In this document: piece by piece, positions 23,841-31,873 of the stretch | Layout: every line of letters begins with the position of its first letter | How positions within the stretch are numbered: position 1 is the first letter of the stretch | DNA from: Streptomyces griseus | GTDB taxonomy: Bacteria; Actinomycetota; Actinomycetes; Streptomycetales; Streptomycetaceae | Reading direction: 5' to 3' | NCBI GenBank assembly: GCA_002154345.1 | Contig: MUNB01000052.1 | Span: 1 to 42,140, forward strand | DNA: 42,140 nucleotides | Program-made: the position numbers and the translations under genes | Notes under the pieces: model-generated | What the model saw: only the letters and a program-made list of their open reading frames with translations | The model's database searches: none | Told to the model about the DNA's origin: nothing

Positions 23841-24826
23841 CGGGCCGGCCCGGCCGGGCCGGTGACGACGCGGGCGTCCGCACGGATCCGGGCCAGCAGG
23901 TCCGCCTGCCGGAAGAGCACCGGGTCCGGTGGCGCGCCGGTACGCGCGGCCTCGGCGAACTCGGCGACGGAAGCCAGGACTTGGTCGTGGGCCGGCAGGT
24001 CGAGCTGTTCGGCGCCGGTGCCCCGCTCCCACCGGACCAGCGGCCGCGCTCCGGCCGGCGGGGTGAACGCGCGGTCCACCGTGAGCGCGCCCGCGCTGCC
24101 GAGGATCTCGTACCGCGACCGGTAGCCGTGGTCGAGTCCGAAGGTCAGCTGGACACCCGTACCGGCGGCGTCCCGGAGCAGCGCGACGCCGGCCGTGTCC
24201 ACGGACCGGTGCGGCACACCGTGTGTCAGGACGGCGCCGACGAGCTCCAGGCCGTCGCCGAGGAAGTGCAGCGCGGCGCGGACCGGATAGACGCCGGTGT
24301 CGAACAGCGCGCCGCCGCCGAGCGCCGGATCGTAGCGGATGTCGTCGTCCGGCAGCCTCGGCACGGTGAACTCGGCGCGGAAGGACCGCACGTCACCGAT
24401 GGCTCCGTCGGCCACCAGGTGTGCCACGGCGGCGTGCTGCGGATGGTGGACGAACATCACGTTCTCCCGCAGCGCCAGTCCCGACGCGGCGGCCAGCGCG
24501 GCCAGCCGTGCGGTGGCCGCCGGGTCGGTGGTCAGCGGCTTCTCGCCGAGCACATGCTTGCCGGCCTCCAGCGCCGCCCGTGCCCACCGCTCGTGCAGGG
24601 CCGCGGGCAGCGGCAGGTACACGGCGTCGATGTCGGTGCGGGCCAGCAGCTCGGCGTATCCGTGCACGGCCTCGCACTTCGCCTCCGCCGCCGTCTCGCG
24701 GGAGCGCAGGCGGTCCCGCGAGGCGACGGCGACGAGCTCCGTGCCGGGGCAGGCGCGGAAGGCCGGCAGCATCCGGCGGCGTGCGATGCCCGCGCAGCCG
24801 AGCACGCCGATGCGCAACGGTTCCAT
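23837..24826 (-). CDS. TDP-sugar 3-ketoreductase (SpnN-like, Gfo/Idh/MocA family)
   Basis: Predicted to reduce the 3-keto group left by the 2,3-dehydratase, giving TDP-4-keto-2,6-dideoxyhexose. The 329-residue product has the Rossmann start LRIGVLGCAGIARRRMLPAF and the family's catalytic-site EKP in LGEKPLTTDPAATARL. GGGALFDTGVYPVRA is the C-terminal domain signature. The ATG overlaps the 2,3-dehydratase stop by one base (TGATG), so the two enzymes are made together. That fits the need to trap the unstable 3,4-diketo sugar. The stereochemistry of the reduction cannot be read from sequence. Confidence 0.92.
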   Translation of the reverse strand: MEPLRIGVLGCAGIARRRMLPAFRACPGTELVAVASRDRLRSRETAAEAKCEAVHGYAELLARTDIDAVYLPLPAALHERWARAALEAGKHVLGEKPLTTDPAATARLAALAAASGLALRENVMFVHHPQHAAVAHLVADGAIGDVRSFRAEFTVPRLPDDDIRYDPALGGGALFDTGVYPVRAALHFLGDGLELVGAVLTHGVPHRSVDTAGVALLRDAAGTGVQLTFGLDHGYRSRYEILGSAGALTVDRAFTPPAGARPLVRWERGTGAEQLDLPAHDQVLASVAEFAEAARTGAPPDPVLFRQADLLARIRADARVVTGPAGPAR

Positions 24827-26271
24827 CAGAGCCGTACCGTCCCGGAGGTCAGGCAGGACAGCAGCGTGCGCGCCTGCACATTGAGGTAGTGGTTGTGCCG
24901 CACCAGCCGCGTGAGCTGGCGCGGAGTGACCCAGACGTAGCCCGGCGGGGGCGTCAGCGGCGCGTCCGACTCGTCGGCGTCGACGAAGAGGTAGCGGCTC
25001 TCCGCGTTCAGGAACCGGCCGCCCTCCTCCGAGTGCAGCGCCTCGTAGCGGATGCGCGACGGATCGGCGTTCAGCACCGCGTCCAGGAACGGCGGTCGCT
25101 CCGGCAGATGTGCGTAGTTCTCCGGTGTGTACTGCACGGTCGGCCCGAGCTCCACCGTGTCGGCGAACCCGCCCTCCACGCGCGCGTGCGCGAGCAGGTG
25201 CGCGACGCCGCCGATGCGCCGGGTCAGGAAGGCGGTCACCCCGGTGCCGCGCGGTTCGAACAGCGGCTGCGTCCAGCCGGTCACCTCGCGGCTTCCGGCG
25301 GCCACCGAGACGGCGACGACGCTGAAGTAGCGGCCGTCCTCGTGGTCGATGGACCGCTCGCCCCGCCGCCATCCGGGAATGCCGTCGAGCGGCACGCGTT
25401 CGGCCACCACGTCGTGGCCGGAGCGCTCGGAGGTGAACCAGGACAGCAGCGCGGTGTCGGAGTGCAGCGCGGTGTCCTCGGCGGCCCCGACGTCACCGAC
25501 GTCACCGACGTCACCGGACGGAGCGCAGGCCAGCACCGTCCGCGCGTCCATGTTGATCACGTTGTCGCGGTGCAGCAGCTCGCCGACCTGGCCGAGGGTC
25601 AGCCAGCAGAAGTCCTCGTGCAACGGCACCTCGTCGACCGCTTCCACGATCATGTTGCGGTTGCTCTTGCGGTGGAACCAGGAGCCGTGCTCGGACTGGA
25701 GGACATCGGCCAGCACCCGGCCGCGCGTGCGGTCGGTGAAGTACTCCAGATACCGCACCGCGCCGCCGCGGTGCGTCTTGGTGTAGTTGCTGCGCGTGGC
25801 CTGGACGGTCGGCGAGAGCTGGAGCAGGTTGCGGTTGCCGGGCTCCATCTTGGCCTGCATCAGAAGGTGCAGTACGCCGTCGAACTCCTTGACGACGATG
25901 CCGAGGATGCCGACCTCCGGCTGCTTGATGATGGGCTGGTGCCATCGGTGGCCGGATCCGGTCTCCACCCGCAGCCCCTCGACGGTGAAGAACCGGCCGG
26001 TGCGGTGGACGAGGTTGCCGGTGCCCTCCTGGAAGGACCAGCCCTCCAGCTCCGCGAACGCGATGCGGTCGACCTGGAAGCGATGGGCGGCGCGGCGTCC
26101 GTCGAGCCAGCCGGCGACGTCCTCGGTACGCAGCTGAGCGCCTTCGGCGGCGGCCGCCGAGCGCGCGAAGCGGTCCGGCAGCCGCCGGTCGGACGACGCG
26201 CTCAGCCGGACCCCGGCGGCCGGATCCGCCGGTCCGCCCACGGCGGCGGTGAACGAGGCGGCCGCGCTCAT
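24826..26271 (-). CDS. TDP-4-keto-6-deoxyglucose 2,3-dehydratase (SpnO-like)
   Basis: It removes the 2-hydroxyl from TDP-4-keto-6-deoxyglucose. The 481-residue protein is an internal duplication: a first half with RTGRFFTVEGLRVETG, WHQPIIKQPEVGILGIVVKE and LQLSPTVQATRSNY, and a second half with DGRYFSVVAVSV, GWTQPLFEPRGTGVTAFLTR and ELGPTVQYTPENY. Length and architecture match NDP-hexose 2,3-dehydratases. A linker between the halves contains GDVGDVGDVG, encoded by a 9-bp tandem repeat at 25490-25516. The ATG overlaps the upstream stop (ATGA at 26268-26271). Confidence 0.94.
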   Translation of the reverse strand: MSAAASFTAAVGGPADPAAGVRLSASSDRRLPDRFARSAAAAEGAQLRTEDVAGWLDGRRAAHRFQVDRIAFAELEGWSFQEGTGNLVHRTGRFFTVEGLRVETGSGHRWHQPIIKQPEVGILGIVVKEFDGVLHLLMQAKMEPGNRNLLQLSPTVQATRSNYTKTHRGGAVRYLEYFTDRTRGRVLADVLQSEHGSWFHRKSNRNMIVEAVDEVPLHEDFCWLTLGQVGELLHRDNVINMDARTVLACAPSGDVGDVGDVGAAEDTALHSDTALLSWFTSERSGHDVVAERVPLDGIPGWRRGERSIDHEDGRYFSVVAVSVAAGSREVTGWTQPLFEPRGTGVTAFLTRRIGGVAHLLAHARVEGGFADTVELGPTVQYTPENYAHLPERPPFLDAVLNADPSRIRYEALHSEEGGRFLNAESRYLFVDADESDAPLTPPPGYVWVTPRQLTRLVRHNHYLNVQARTLLSCLTSGTVRL

Positions 26272-27572
26272 GAGTTGGCCCCCACGAACTCCTTCACCGA
26301 GGCGATCACATAGTCGAGCATCTCCTCGGTCAGCGCCGGATAGACGCCGACCCAGAAGGTCTGCGCGGTGACGATGTCGCTGTTGGTCAGATCGCCGACG
26401 ACGCGGAACTCCCGGTCGAGATAGGCCGGGTGGCGGGTCAGGTTCCCGGCGAACAGCCGCCGGGTGCCGATCTTGCGCTGCTCCAGGAAGTCCACCAGCG
26501 CGGCCCGGCTGAACGGCGCGTCCGGATCGACGGTCAGCGCGAAGCCGAACCAGCTCGGATCGCTGCGCTCGGTGGCCTCCGGCAGCACGAGGTGCGGCAC
26601 GCCGTCCAGGCCCTCGCGCAGCCGCTTCCAGTTGCGGCGGCGCGCGTCGCAGAAGCGGTCCAGCTTGTCGAGCTGTGTCAGGCCGAGCGCGGCCTGGAGA
26701 TCGGTGGCCTTCAAGTTGTAACCGATGTGGCTGAAGATGTACTTGTGGTCGTACCCCTCCGGGAGGGTGCCCATCTGGTAGTTGAACCGCTTGAGGCACT
26801 TGTTGGTCTCGCCCGGCTCGCACCAGCAGTCCCGGCCCCAGTCGCGCAGCGACTCCACGATCCGCGCCAGCGCCAGGTTCGAGGTGAGGACACAGCCGCC
26901 CTCGCCCATGGAGAGGTGGTGCGCCGGATAGAAGCTGACCGTGGTGATGTCGCCGAACGTGCCGGTGAGCCGGCCGTCGTAGGTGGAGCCGACCGCGTCG
27001 CAGTTGTCCTCGATCAGATAGAGGTCGTGGTCCGCGGCCAGCTGCGCGATCTCGGCCACCTCGAAGGGGTTGCCGAGCGCGTGCGCGATCATGATGGCCC
27101 GGGTCCGCGGTCCGATGGCCGCGGCGACCCGGGCCGCGGTGGTGTTGTACGTACCGAGCTCCACATCGACGAAGACCGGGACCAGGCCGTTCTGGATGAT
27201 CGGATTGACCGTGGTCGGGAAGCCCGCCGCGACCGTGATCACCTCGTCGCCGGCCACCAGCCTGCGGTCCTCCAGCAGATGCGAGGTGAAGGCCGACAGC
27301 GCCAGCAGATTGGCGGAGGAGCCCGAGTTGGTCAGATGCGCCTTGCGCAGGCCGAGCGTGCGCGCGAAGCGCGACTCGAACTTGCGCGAGCTGGGACCGG
27401 CGGCGATCCGCATCTCCAGCGCCGCCTCGACGAGAGCCGTACGGTCCGCCTCGTCGAGCACCGCGCCGGCCGGCCAGATCTCCGTCGTCCCCGGCACGAA
27501 CGGCCGGTCGTCCTGGAGGTCCTGGTGGTACTTGACGGTCTCGTCGAGGATCAGACCCTTGTGCGTGTTCAT
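26268..27572 (-). CDS. TDP-4-keto-2,6-dideoxyhexose 3-dehydrase (SpnQ-like, PMP and [2Fe-2S] enzyme)
   Basis: A pyridoxamine-phosphate enzyme that removes the sugar C3 hydroxyl. In the 434-residue sequence the Schiff-base Lys is replaced by His219 in SFYPAHHLSMGEGG, the mark of E1/SpnQ-type 3-dehydrases. The cluster cysteines C191, C249, C251 and C259 follow C-X57-C-X-C-X7-C exactly. The ATG overlaps the rmlB stop (ATGA), and the C-terminus overlaps the 2,3-dehydratase start. No dedicated flavin/ferredoxin reductase (E3-like) is present; SpnQ is reported to use general cellular reductases, so this need not be a gap. It commits the pathway to a 2,3-dideoxy sugar. Confidence 0.95.
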   Translation of the reverse strand: MNTHKGLILDETVKYHQDLQDDRPFVPGTTEIWPAGAVLDEADRTALVEAALEMRIAAGPSSRKFESRFARTLGLRKAHLTNSGSSANLLALSAFTSHLLEDRRLVAGDEVITVAAGFPTTVNPIIQNGLVPVFVDVELGTYNTTAARVAAAIGPRTRAIMIAHALGNPFEVAEIAQLAADHDLYLIEDNCDAVGSTYDGRLTGTFGDITTVSFYPAHHLSMGEGGCVLTSNLALARIVESLRDWGRDCWCEPGETNKCLKRFNYQMGTLPEGYDHKYIFSHIGYNLKATDLQAALGLTQLDKLDRFCDARRRNWKRLREGLDGVPHLVLPEATERSDPSWFGFALTVDPDAPFSRAALVDFLEQRKIGTRRLFAGNLTRHPAYLDREFRVVGDLTNSDIVTAQTFWVGVYPALTEEMLDYVIASVKEFVGANS

Positions 27573-28579
27573 GACGCGATGCCTTCCTTGTCCTGTCCGG
27601 CGGACCGGGCGCTGCGGTCCTTGGCGGCCTTCCACCAGTTCGGGTTGGAGCGGTACCAGGCGACGACGTCGGCGAGACCGTCCTCGAAGGAGATGCGCGG
27701 TGCGTATCCGAGTTCCGTGCGGATCTTGGTCTCGTCCAGCGCGTACCGCAGGTCGTGGCCCTTGCGGTCGGCGACCCTCCGCACCCGCGAACGGTCGGCG
27801 TCGCACAGCGCGAGCAGCCGCTCGGTGACGGCCAGGTTGGTCTGCTCGTTGCCGCCGCCGATGTTGTAGACCTCGCCGGGGCGGCCGCCGTCCAGCACCA
27901 GCGCGATGGCCCGGCAGTGGTCGTCGACGTGCAGCCACTCACGGACGTTGAGCCCGTCGCCGTACAGCGGCACCGGCTCGCCTTCGAGCAGGTTGGTCAC
28001 GAAGAGCGGAATCAGCTTCTCCGGGTGCTGGTACGGGCCGTAGTTGTTGGAGCAGCGCGTGACCGACACGTTCAGGCCGTGCGTACGGTGGTAGGCGCGG
28101 GCCATCAGGTCGGACGCGGCCTTGGAGGCGGCGTACGGGGAGTTCGGCAGCAGCGGCCACTCCTCCGTCCAGGCGCCTTCGGCGATCGAGCCGTACACCT
28201 CGTCGGTGGAGACGTGCACGATCCGCCGCACGCCGGCCGCCAGACAGGCGTCCAGCAGCGTCTGGGTGCCGAGCACATTGGTCCGGACGAACGCGGCCGC
28301 GGACCGCACCGACCGGTCCACGTGCGACTCGGCGGCGAAGTGCACCACCGCGTCGTGGCCCGGCAGCACGCGGCCGAGGAGCTCCGCGTCGCAGATGTCG
28401 CCGTGGACGAACTCCAGCCGCGGATGGTCCGGCGGCAGGTTGTCCCGGTTTCCGGCGTAGGTGAGCTTGTCGACCACGGTGACCCGGGTCGTTCCGTGGC
28501 CCGGATAGCCGCCGTCGAGCAGGGTGCGGACGAAGTGCGAGCCGATGAATCCGGCGCCGCCGGTGACCAGCAGTCTCAT
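27569..28579 (-). CDS. rmlB: dTDP-glucose 4,6-dehydratase
   Basis: It converts dTDP-glucose to dTDP-4-keto-6-deoxyglucose, the common intermediate of all 6-deoxysugars. The 336-residue extended SDR shows the NAD loop TGGAGFIG (6-13), HFAAESHVDRS, catalytic STDEVYGS (Asp126, Glu127) and Tyr149-x3-Lys153, followed by RCSNNYGPYQHPEKLIPLF and WLHVDDHC. The ATG at 28579 begins the first of four overlapping sugar genes running leftwards. There is no RmlC-type epimerase in the window, so the sugar should stay in the D-series. Confidence 0.96.
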   Translation of the reverse strand: MRLLVTGGAGFIGSHFVRTLLDGGYPGHGTTRVTVVDKLTYAGNRDNLPPDHPRLEFVHGDICDAELLGRVLPGHDAVVHFAAESHVDRSVRSAAAFVRTNVLGTQTLLDACLAAGVRRIVHVSTDEVYGSIAEGAWTEEWPLLPNSPYAASKAASDLMARAYHRTHGLNVSVTRCSNNYGPYQHPEKLIPLFVTNLLEGEPVPLYGDGLNVREWLHVDDHCRAIALVLDGGRPGEVYNIGGGNEQTNLAVTERLLALCDADRSRVRRVADRKGHDLRYALDETKIRTELGYAPRISFEDGLADVVAWYRSNPNWWKAAKDRSARSAGQDKEGIAS

Positions 28580-28717
28580 GCCGCCGCCCCGGTGCCGGTA
28601 CGGACGGAAGTGCGCTGCCTCATGGAGTGCTCCTCGTACGGAGGGAAGAGAGGGACCGGAGACCCGCAGCATGCGGGGCCGGGGAAGAGGGGAGGACGAG
28701 GAAGGAACGAGGCCGGC

Positions 28718-28975
28718 TCAGGAGCGCCGCGCGGCGGCGGTGTTCTCGCGCCAGGTGCGGGGCCCCTGGAAGCCGCGGACCCGCTCCCGCCGACGCCAGC
28801 CGGCCGGCAGCGGACCCGAGGACGCCGTGCCGCCGCGCTCGGCCTCGGCCGCCGCCGCGCGGGCCAGGACGACGGCCGTCAGCGCGGCCAGCTCCTCGGC
28901 GTCCGGCTCTCCGCGCACCACCCGGATCACCTGGGCCGGATCGGGCGCACCGGTCGTGGACGTCGTGTCGGTCAT
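28718..28975 (-). CDS. Acyl-CoA carboxylase epsilon subunit
   Basis: An 85-residue protein with VIRVVRGEPDAEELAALTAV, the conserved start of actinobacterial AccE/PccE subunits, and an Arg/Trp-rich tail GWRRRERVRGFQGPRTWREN that is also typical. These small proteins stimulate the beta subunit in the acyl-CoA carboxylase complex. It lies 69 bases downstream of the beta subunit gene, as is usual. The ATG at 28975 has AAGGAG about 12 bases before it. Confidence 0.88.
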   Translation of the reverse strand: MTDTTSTTGAPDPAQVIRVVRGEPDAEELAALTAVVLARAAAAEAERGGTASSGPLPAGWRRRERVRGFQGPRTWRENTAAARRS

Positions 28976-29044
28976 GCTGATCACTGCTCCTTCGTTGTCC
29001 GCACCGGCGGGCGGTGCGCGGCGAGGCGCTGGGGGACCCGGTTC

Positions 29045-30625
29045 TCACTGCGGCGGATTGCCGTGCTTGCGCGCCGGCAGGTCGGCGTGTTTGGCGCGCA
29101 GCATCTCCAGCGACCGGATCAGCACCGAACGCGTCGCGCGGGGATCGACGACGTCGTCGATCAGCCCGCGCTCGGCCGCGTAGTACGGATGCATGAGCTG
29201 TTCCTTGTACTCCGCGATGCGCTGGGCGCGGACCGCGTCCGGGTCCTCCGCCGCGTTGATCTCGCGGCGGAACACCACGTTCGCCGCGCCCTCAGCGCCC
29301 ATGACCGCGATCTCGTTGGTCGGCCAGGCCAGCGCCAGGTCCGCGCCGATCGAGCGGGAGTCCATCACGATGTACGCGCCGCCGTACGCCTTGCGCAGCA
29401 CCAGCGAGATCCGCGGCACGGTCGCGTTGCAGTACGCGTACAGGAGCTTCGCGCCGCGCCGGATGATGCCGTTGTGCTCCTGGTCGACGCCCGGCAGGAA
29501 GCCCGGCACGTCGACCAGCGTCACCAGCGGGATGTTGAACGCGTCGCAGAACTGCACGAACCGCGCGCCCTTCTCGGACGCCTCGATGTCCAGCACACCG
29601 GCGAAGGCCGACGGATTGTTCGCGACGATGCCGACCACATGGCCGTCCAGCCGGGCCAGCGAGCAGACCAGGTTCGGCGCCCACGCGGAGTGCACCTCGA
29701 AGTGGTCGCCGTCGTCGACGATCTCCTCGATGACCGCGCGGATGTCGTACGCCTGGCCGGCCTGCACCGGAACGAGGTCCAGCAGCCGGTCGTTCAGCCG
29801 CTCGGCCGGATCGCCGGACTGTTCGACCGGGGCCAGCTCACGGTTGTTCGACGGCAGCAGCGACAGCAGATGGCGCACGTCCTCCAGGCACTCCTCCTCG
29901 GAGTCGTACGCGAAGTGCGAGACGCCGGACACGCCCGCGTGGACGTCCGCGCCGCCGAGGCCGTTCTGGGTGATCTCCTCGCCGGTGACGGCCTTCACCA
30001 CGTCCGGTCCGGTGATGAACATCTGCGAGGTCTCCCGGACCATGAACACGAAGTCCGTCAACGCCGGGGAGTACGCGGCCCCGCCCGCACACGGGCCGAG
30101 CATCACGCTGATCTGCGGAATCACCCCGGAAGCCCGGGTGTTGCGCCGGAAGATGCCGCCGTATCCGGCGAGCGCGGTGACGCCTTCCTGGATCCGGGCT
30201 CCGGCGCCGTCGTTGAGCGAGACCAGCGGCGCGCCGGCCGCCTCCGCCAGGTCCATCACCTTGTGGATCTTCGCGGCGTGCGCCTCGCCGAGCGCACCGC
30301 CGAAGGCCCTAAAGTCGTGCGCGTAGACGAAGACGCTCCGGCCGTGCACGGTGCCCCAGCCGGTGACGACGCCGTCGCCGGCCGGCTTTTTCGCCTCCAG
30401 GCCGAAACCGGTCGCGCGGTGCCGCCGCAACCCTTCCACCTCGGTGAAGGAGCCCTTGTCGAGCAGCAGCCCGATCCGCTCGTACGCGGTCAGCTTGCCC
30501 TTGGCGTGCTGGCGTCGCGTGGCCTCGGCGTCTCCGGCGCGCGCGCTGTCCTTCATCGCGAGGAGCGCGTCGACGCGGCCGTGGACGGTGTCCGCCGTCC
30601 CGGCCCTGTCCTGTGCTGTGGGCAT
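29045..30625 (-). CDS. Acyl-CoA carboxylase beta (carboxyltransferase) subunit
   Basis: It moves carboxyl from biotin to acetyl- or propionyl-CoA; in a type II cluster it boosts malonyl-CoA supply, like JadJ-associated carboxylases. The 526-residue product has the crotonase-fold pair. The N-half has RIQEGVTALAGYGGIFRRN and GPCAGGAAYSPALTDF; the C-half has LVDVPGFLPGVDQEHNGIIR and RKAYGGAYIVMDSRSIGADL. The biotin-carrier alpha subunit is not in the window and would come from primary metabolism. It lies between the PPTase and epsilon genes. Confidence 0.94.
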   Translation of the reverse strand: MPTAQDRAGTADTVHGRVDALLAMKDSARAGDAEATRRQHAKGKLTAYERIGLLLDKGSFTEVEGLRRHRATGFGLEAKKPAGDGVVTGWGTVHGRSVFVYAHDFRAFGGALGEAHAAKIHKVMDLAEAAGAPLVSLNDGAGARIQEGVTALAGYGGIFRRNTRASGVIPQISVMLGPCAGGAAYSPALTDFVFMVRETSQMFITGPDVVKAVTGEEITQNGLGGADVHAGVSGVSHFAYDSEEECLEDVRHLLSLLPSNNRELAPVEQSGDPAERLNDRLLDLVPVQAGQAYDIRAVIEEIVDDGDHFEVHSAWAPNLVCSLARLDGHVVGIVANNPSAFAGVLDIEASEKGARFVQFCDAFNIPLVTLVDVPGFLPGVDQEHNGIIRRGAKLLYAYCNATVPRISLVLRKAYGGAYIVMDSRSIGADLALAWPTNEIAVMGAEGAANVVFRREINAAEDPDAVRAQRIAEYKEQLMHPYYAAERGLIDDVVDPRATRSVLIRSLEMLRAKHADLPARKHGNPPQ

Positions 30626-30660
30626 GGGTGTGCCTCCTGGTTCGACGTGTCGGTGTGCGG

Positions 30661-30684
30661 TACGGCGGTACGGCGGTACGGCGG
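30661..30684. repeat. Three 8-bp tandem repeats
   Basis: TACGGCGG repeats three times in the gap between the PPTase stop and the carboxylase beta start. Confidence 0.9.
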
Positions 30685-30695
30685 AGCGGGCCCGG

Positions 30696-31493
30696 TCAGG
30701 CCGGGGCGGCAGGCGGCCGGCCGTCCGTCAGCCAGGCCCCGGGCAGGGTGCGCACCTCGGCGACGGCGGGCGGTGTGCCGCGCACGGCGGCCGACGCCGC
30801 GTGCGTGGCGACGCACGGGATGCCGACCATCGTCCAGTCGCCCGGATGCCGGTCCCGGTCCGCTCCCAGGTAGTCCTCGGCCGGCGAGCGGCTCAGCCCC
30901 GTCCCGAGACCCTTGAGGTAGGCCTCCTTGCGGGTCCAGATCCGGCCGAACAGCTTCCGCCGCGCTTCTCCCGCCGGAACCTCGTTCAGTTCCGCCTGTT
31001 CCTCCGGGTGCAGCGACCGGGAGCAGATGTCCACGGTCTCCGCGCCCGGCAGCCGCTCCACGTCGACGCCGATCGGCCGGTCGGCCACGCCGACCAGCGC
31101 CACTCCCGCGCTGTGCGAGAGCGAGAAGTGCAGCGGCGGTGGCGGCGGGGCGACGGCGGGTCTGCCGTGGCTCTCGCCGCAGCCGGGGCAGGCCTCGCGC
31201 ATGAAGCGCACGTCCTGCGGCCGGCCGGCGGTGTAGGCCGCGATCAGCCGGCGGAGCGCCACATGCGCGGCGGCGTAGAGCAGTCCGTCGGACGGCCGGA
31301 CGAAGGCGTCGGCACGGGCCCGTTCGCGCTCGTCCAGCTCGTCCCGGGCCAGGGCCCCGGCGGCGTCGCCCTCGGGCGGGTGGATCAGCCACAGGTCGAT
31401 CCGGTCCGCCGCCACGGTGAAGGCGCTCGGCTCGTCCGGGCCGGGCTGCCGGATCTCGGTGGCGGTGGCCGGAAGCAGGATCGATCCGTTCAT
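30696..31493 (-). CDS. Sfp-type 4'-phosphopantetheinyl transferase
   Basis: It activates carrier proteins by adding phosphopantetheine. The 265-residue product has the Mg-binding PIGVDVERL (GVDVE at 142-146) and WTRKEAYLKGLGTGL (186-200), the two Sfp signatures, plus LHFSLSHSAGVALVGV before them. A CPGCGESHG Cys motif at 102-110 is common in actinobacterial Sfp-type enzymes. The ATG overlaps the stop of the second ACP (ATGA at 31490-31493), which points to that ACP and the PKS ACP at 37090 as its clients. Confidence 0.93.
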   Translation of the reverse strand: MNGSILLPATATEIRQPGPDEPSAFTVAADRIDLWLIHPPEGDAAGALARDELDERERARADAFVRPSDGLLYAAAHVALRRLIAAYTAGRPQDVRFMREACPGCGESHGRPAVAPPPPPLHFSLSHSAGVALVGVADRPIGVDVERLPGAETVDICSRSLHPEEQAELNEVPAGEARRKLFGRIWTRKEAYLKGLGTGLSRSPAEDYLGADRDRHPGDWTMVGIPCVATHAASAAVRGTPPAVAEVRTLPGAWLTDGRPPAAPA

Positions 31494-31873
31494 GAGGCCA
31501 CCGCGGTCCCGTACTTGCCGGCGCCTTCCGGGCCGAACTGCCAGGCCAGGCAGTCGATCAGCTCCTGGGCGCTGTTGGCCAGCAGCAGCCTCTGGAGGTG
31601 GAGTTCGACGCCGAGCGCATCCTCCATGCGGTACTGCAGTTCCATACCGGAGATCGAGCCGATGCCCAGGCAGCCCATCGGCCGGCCGGTGGTGTCGACC
31701 CGGCTCGGGTGGACGGCGAGGACGCGGCCGAGCTGCTCGCGGACGTACCGCTCCAGGATCGCGGTGCGTTCGGCCAGGTCGACGGAGTGCAGGACGGCGA
31801 TGTCCGGGACGGTCATCGTGATCGTGTCACCGTCCTCCGTCTCGTACGTACGGGACAGTTGAAGGGTCGTCAT
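31490..31873 (-). CDS. Second, discrete acyl carrier protein
   Basis: A 127-residue protein with a carrier domain at about residues 35-115. The attachment site is CLGIGSISGMELQYRMED with Ser73, where Asp of the usual D-S-L is Gly. The N-terminal 30 residues form a separate extension. It is unlike the minimal-PKS ACP at 37090 and looks closer to free-standing or type I-derived carrier domains. It is translationally coupled to the PPTase. It may carry a starter, an acyl group for the acyltransferase, or an amino-acid or aryl unit. No adenylation or acyl-ligase gene is in the window. Confidence 0.8.
   Translation of the reverse strand: MTTLQLSRTYETEDGDTITMTVPDIAVLHSVDLAERTAILERYVREQLGRVLAVHPSRVDTTGRPMGCLGIGSISGMELQYRMEDALGVELHLQRLLLANSAQELIDCLAWQFGPEGAGKYGTAVAS

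Noticed and set aside
24826-27942. 1,038-codon frame suggesting a larger 2,3-dehydratase fusion
   Set aside because: The upstream half is the out-of-frame shadow of the 3-dehydrase and rmlB. The real start is the ATGA overlap at 26268-26271.
27755-30916. 1,053-codon open frame on the plus strand
   Set aside because: It lies antisense to rmlB, the carboxylase subunits and part of the PPTase, all with clear family motifs. Such frames arise from GC third-position bias; its translation is low-complexity His/Arg/Val.
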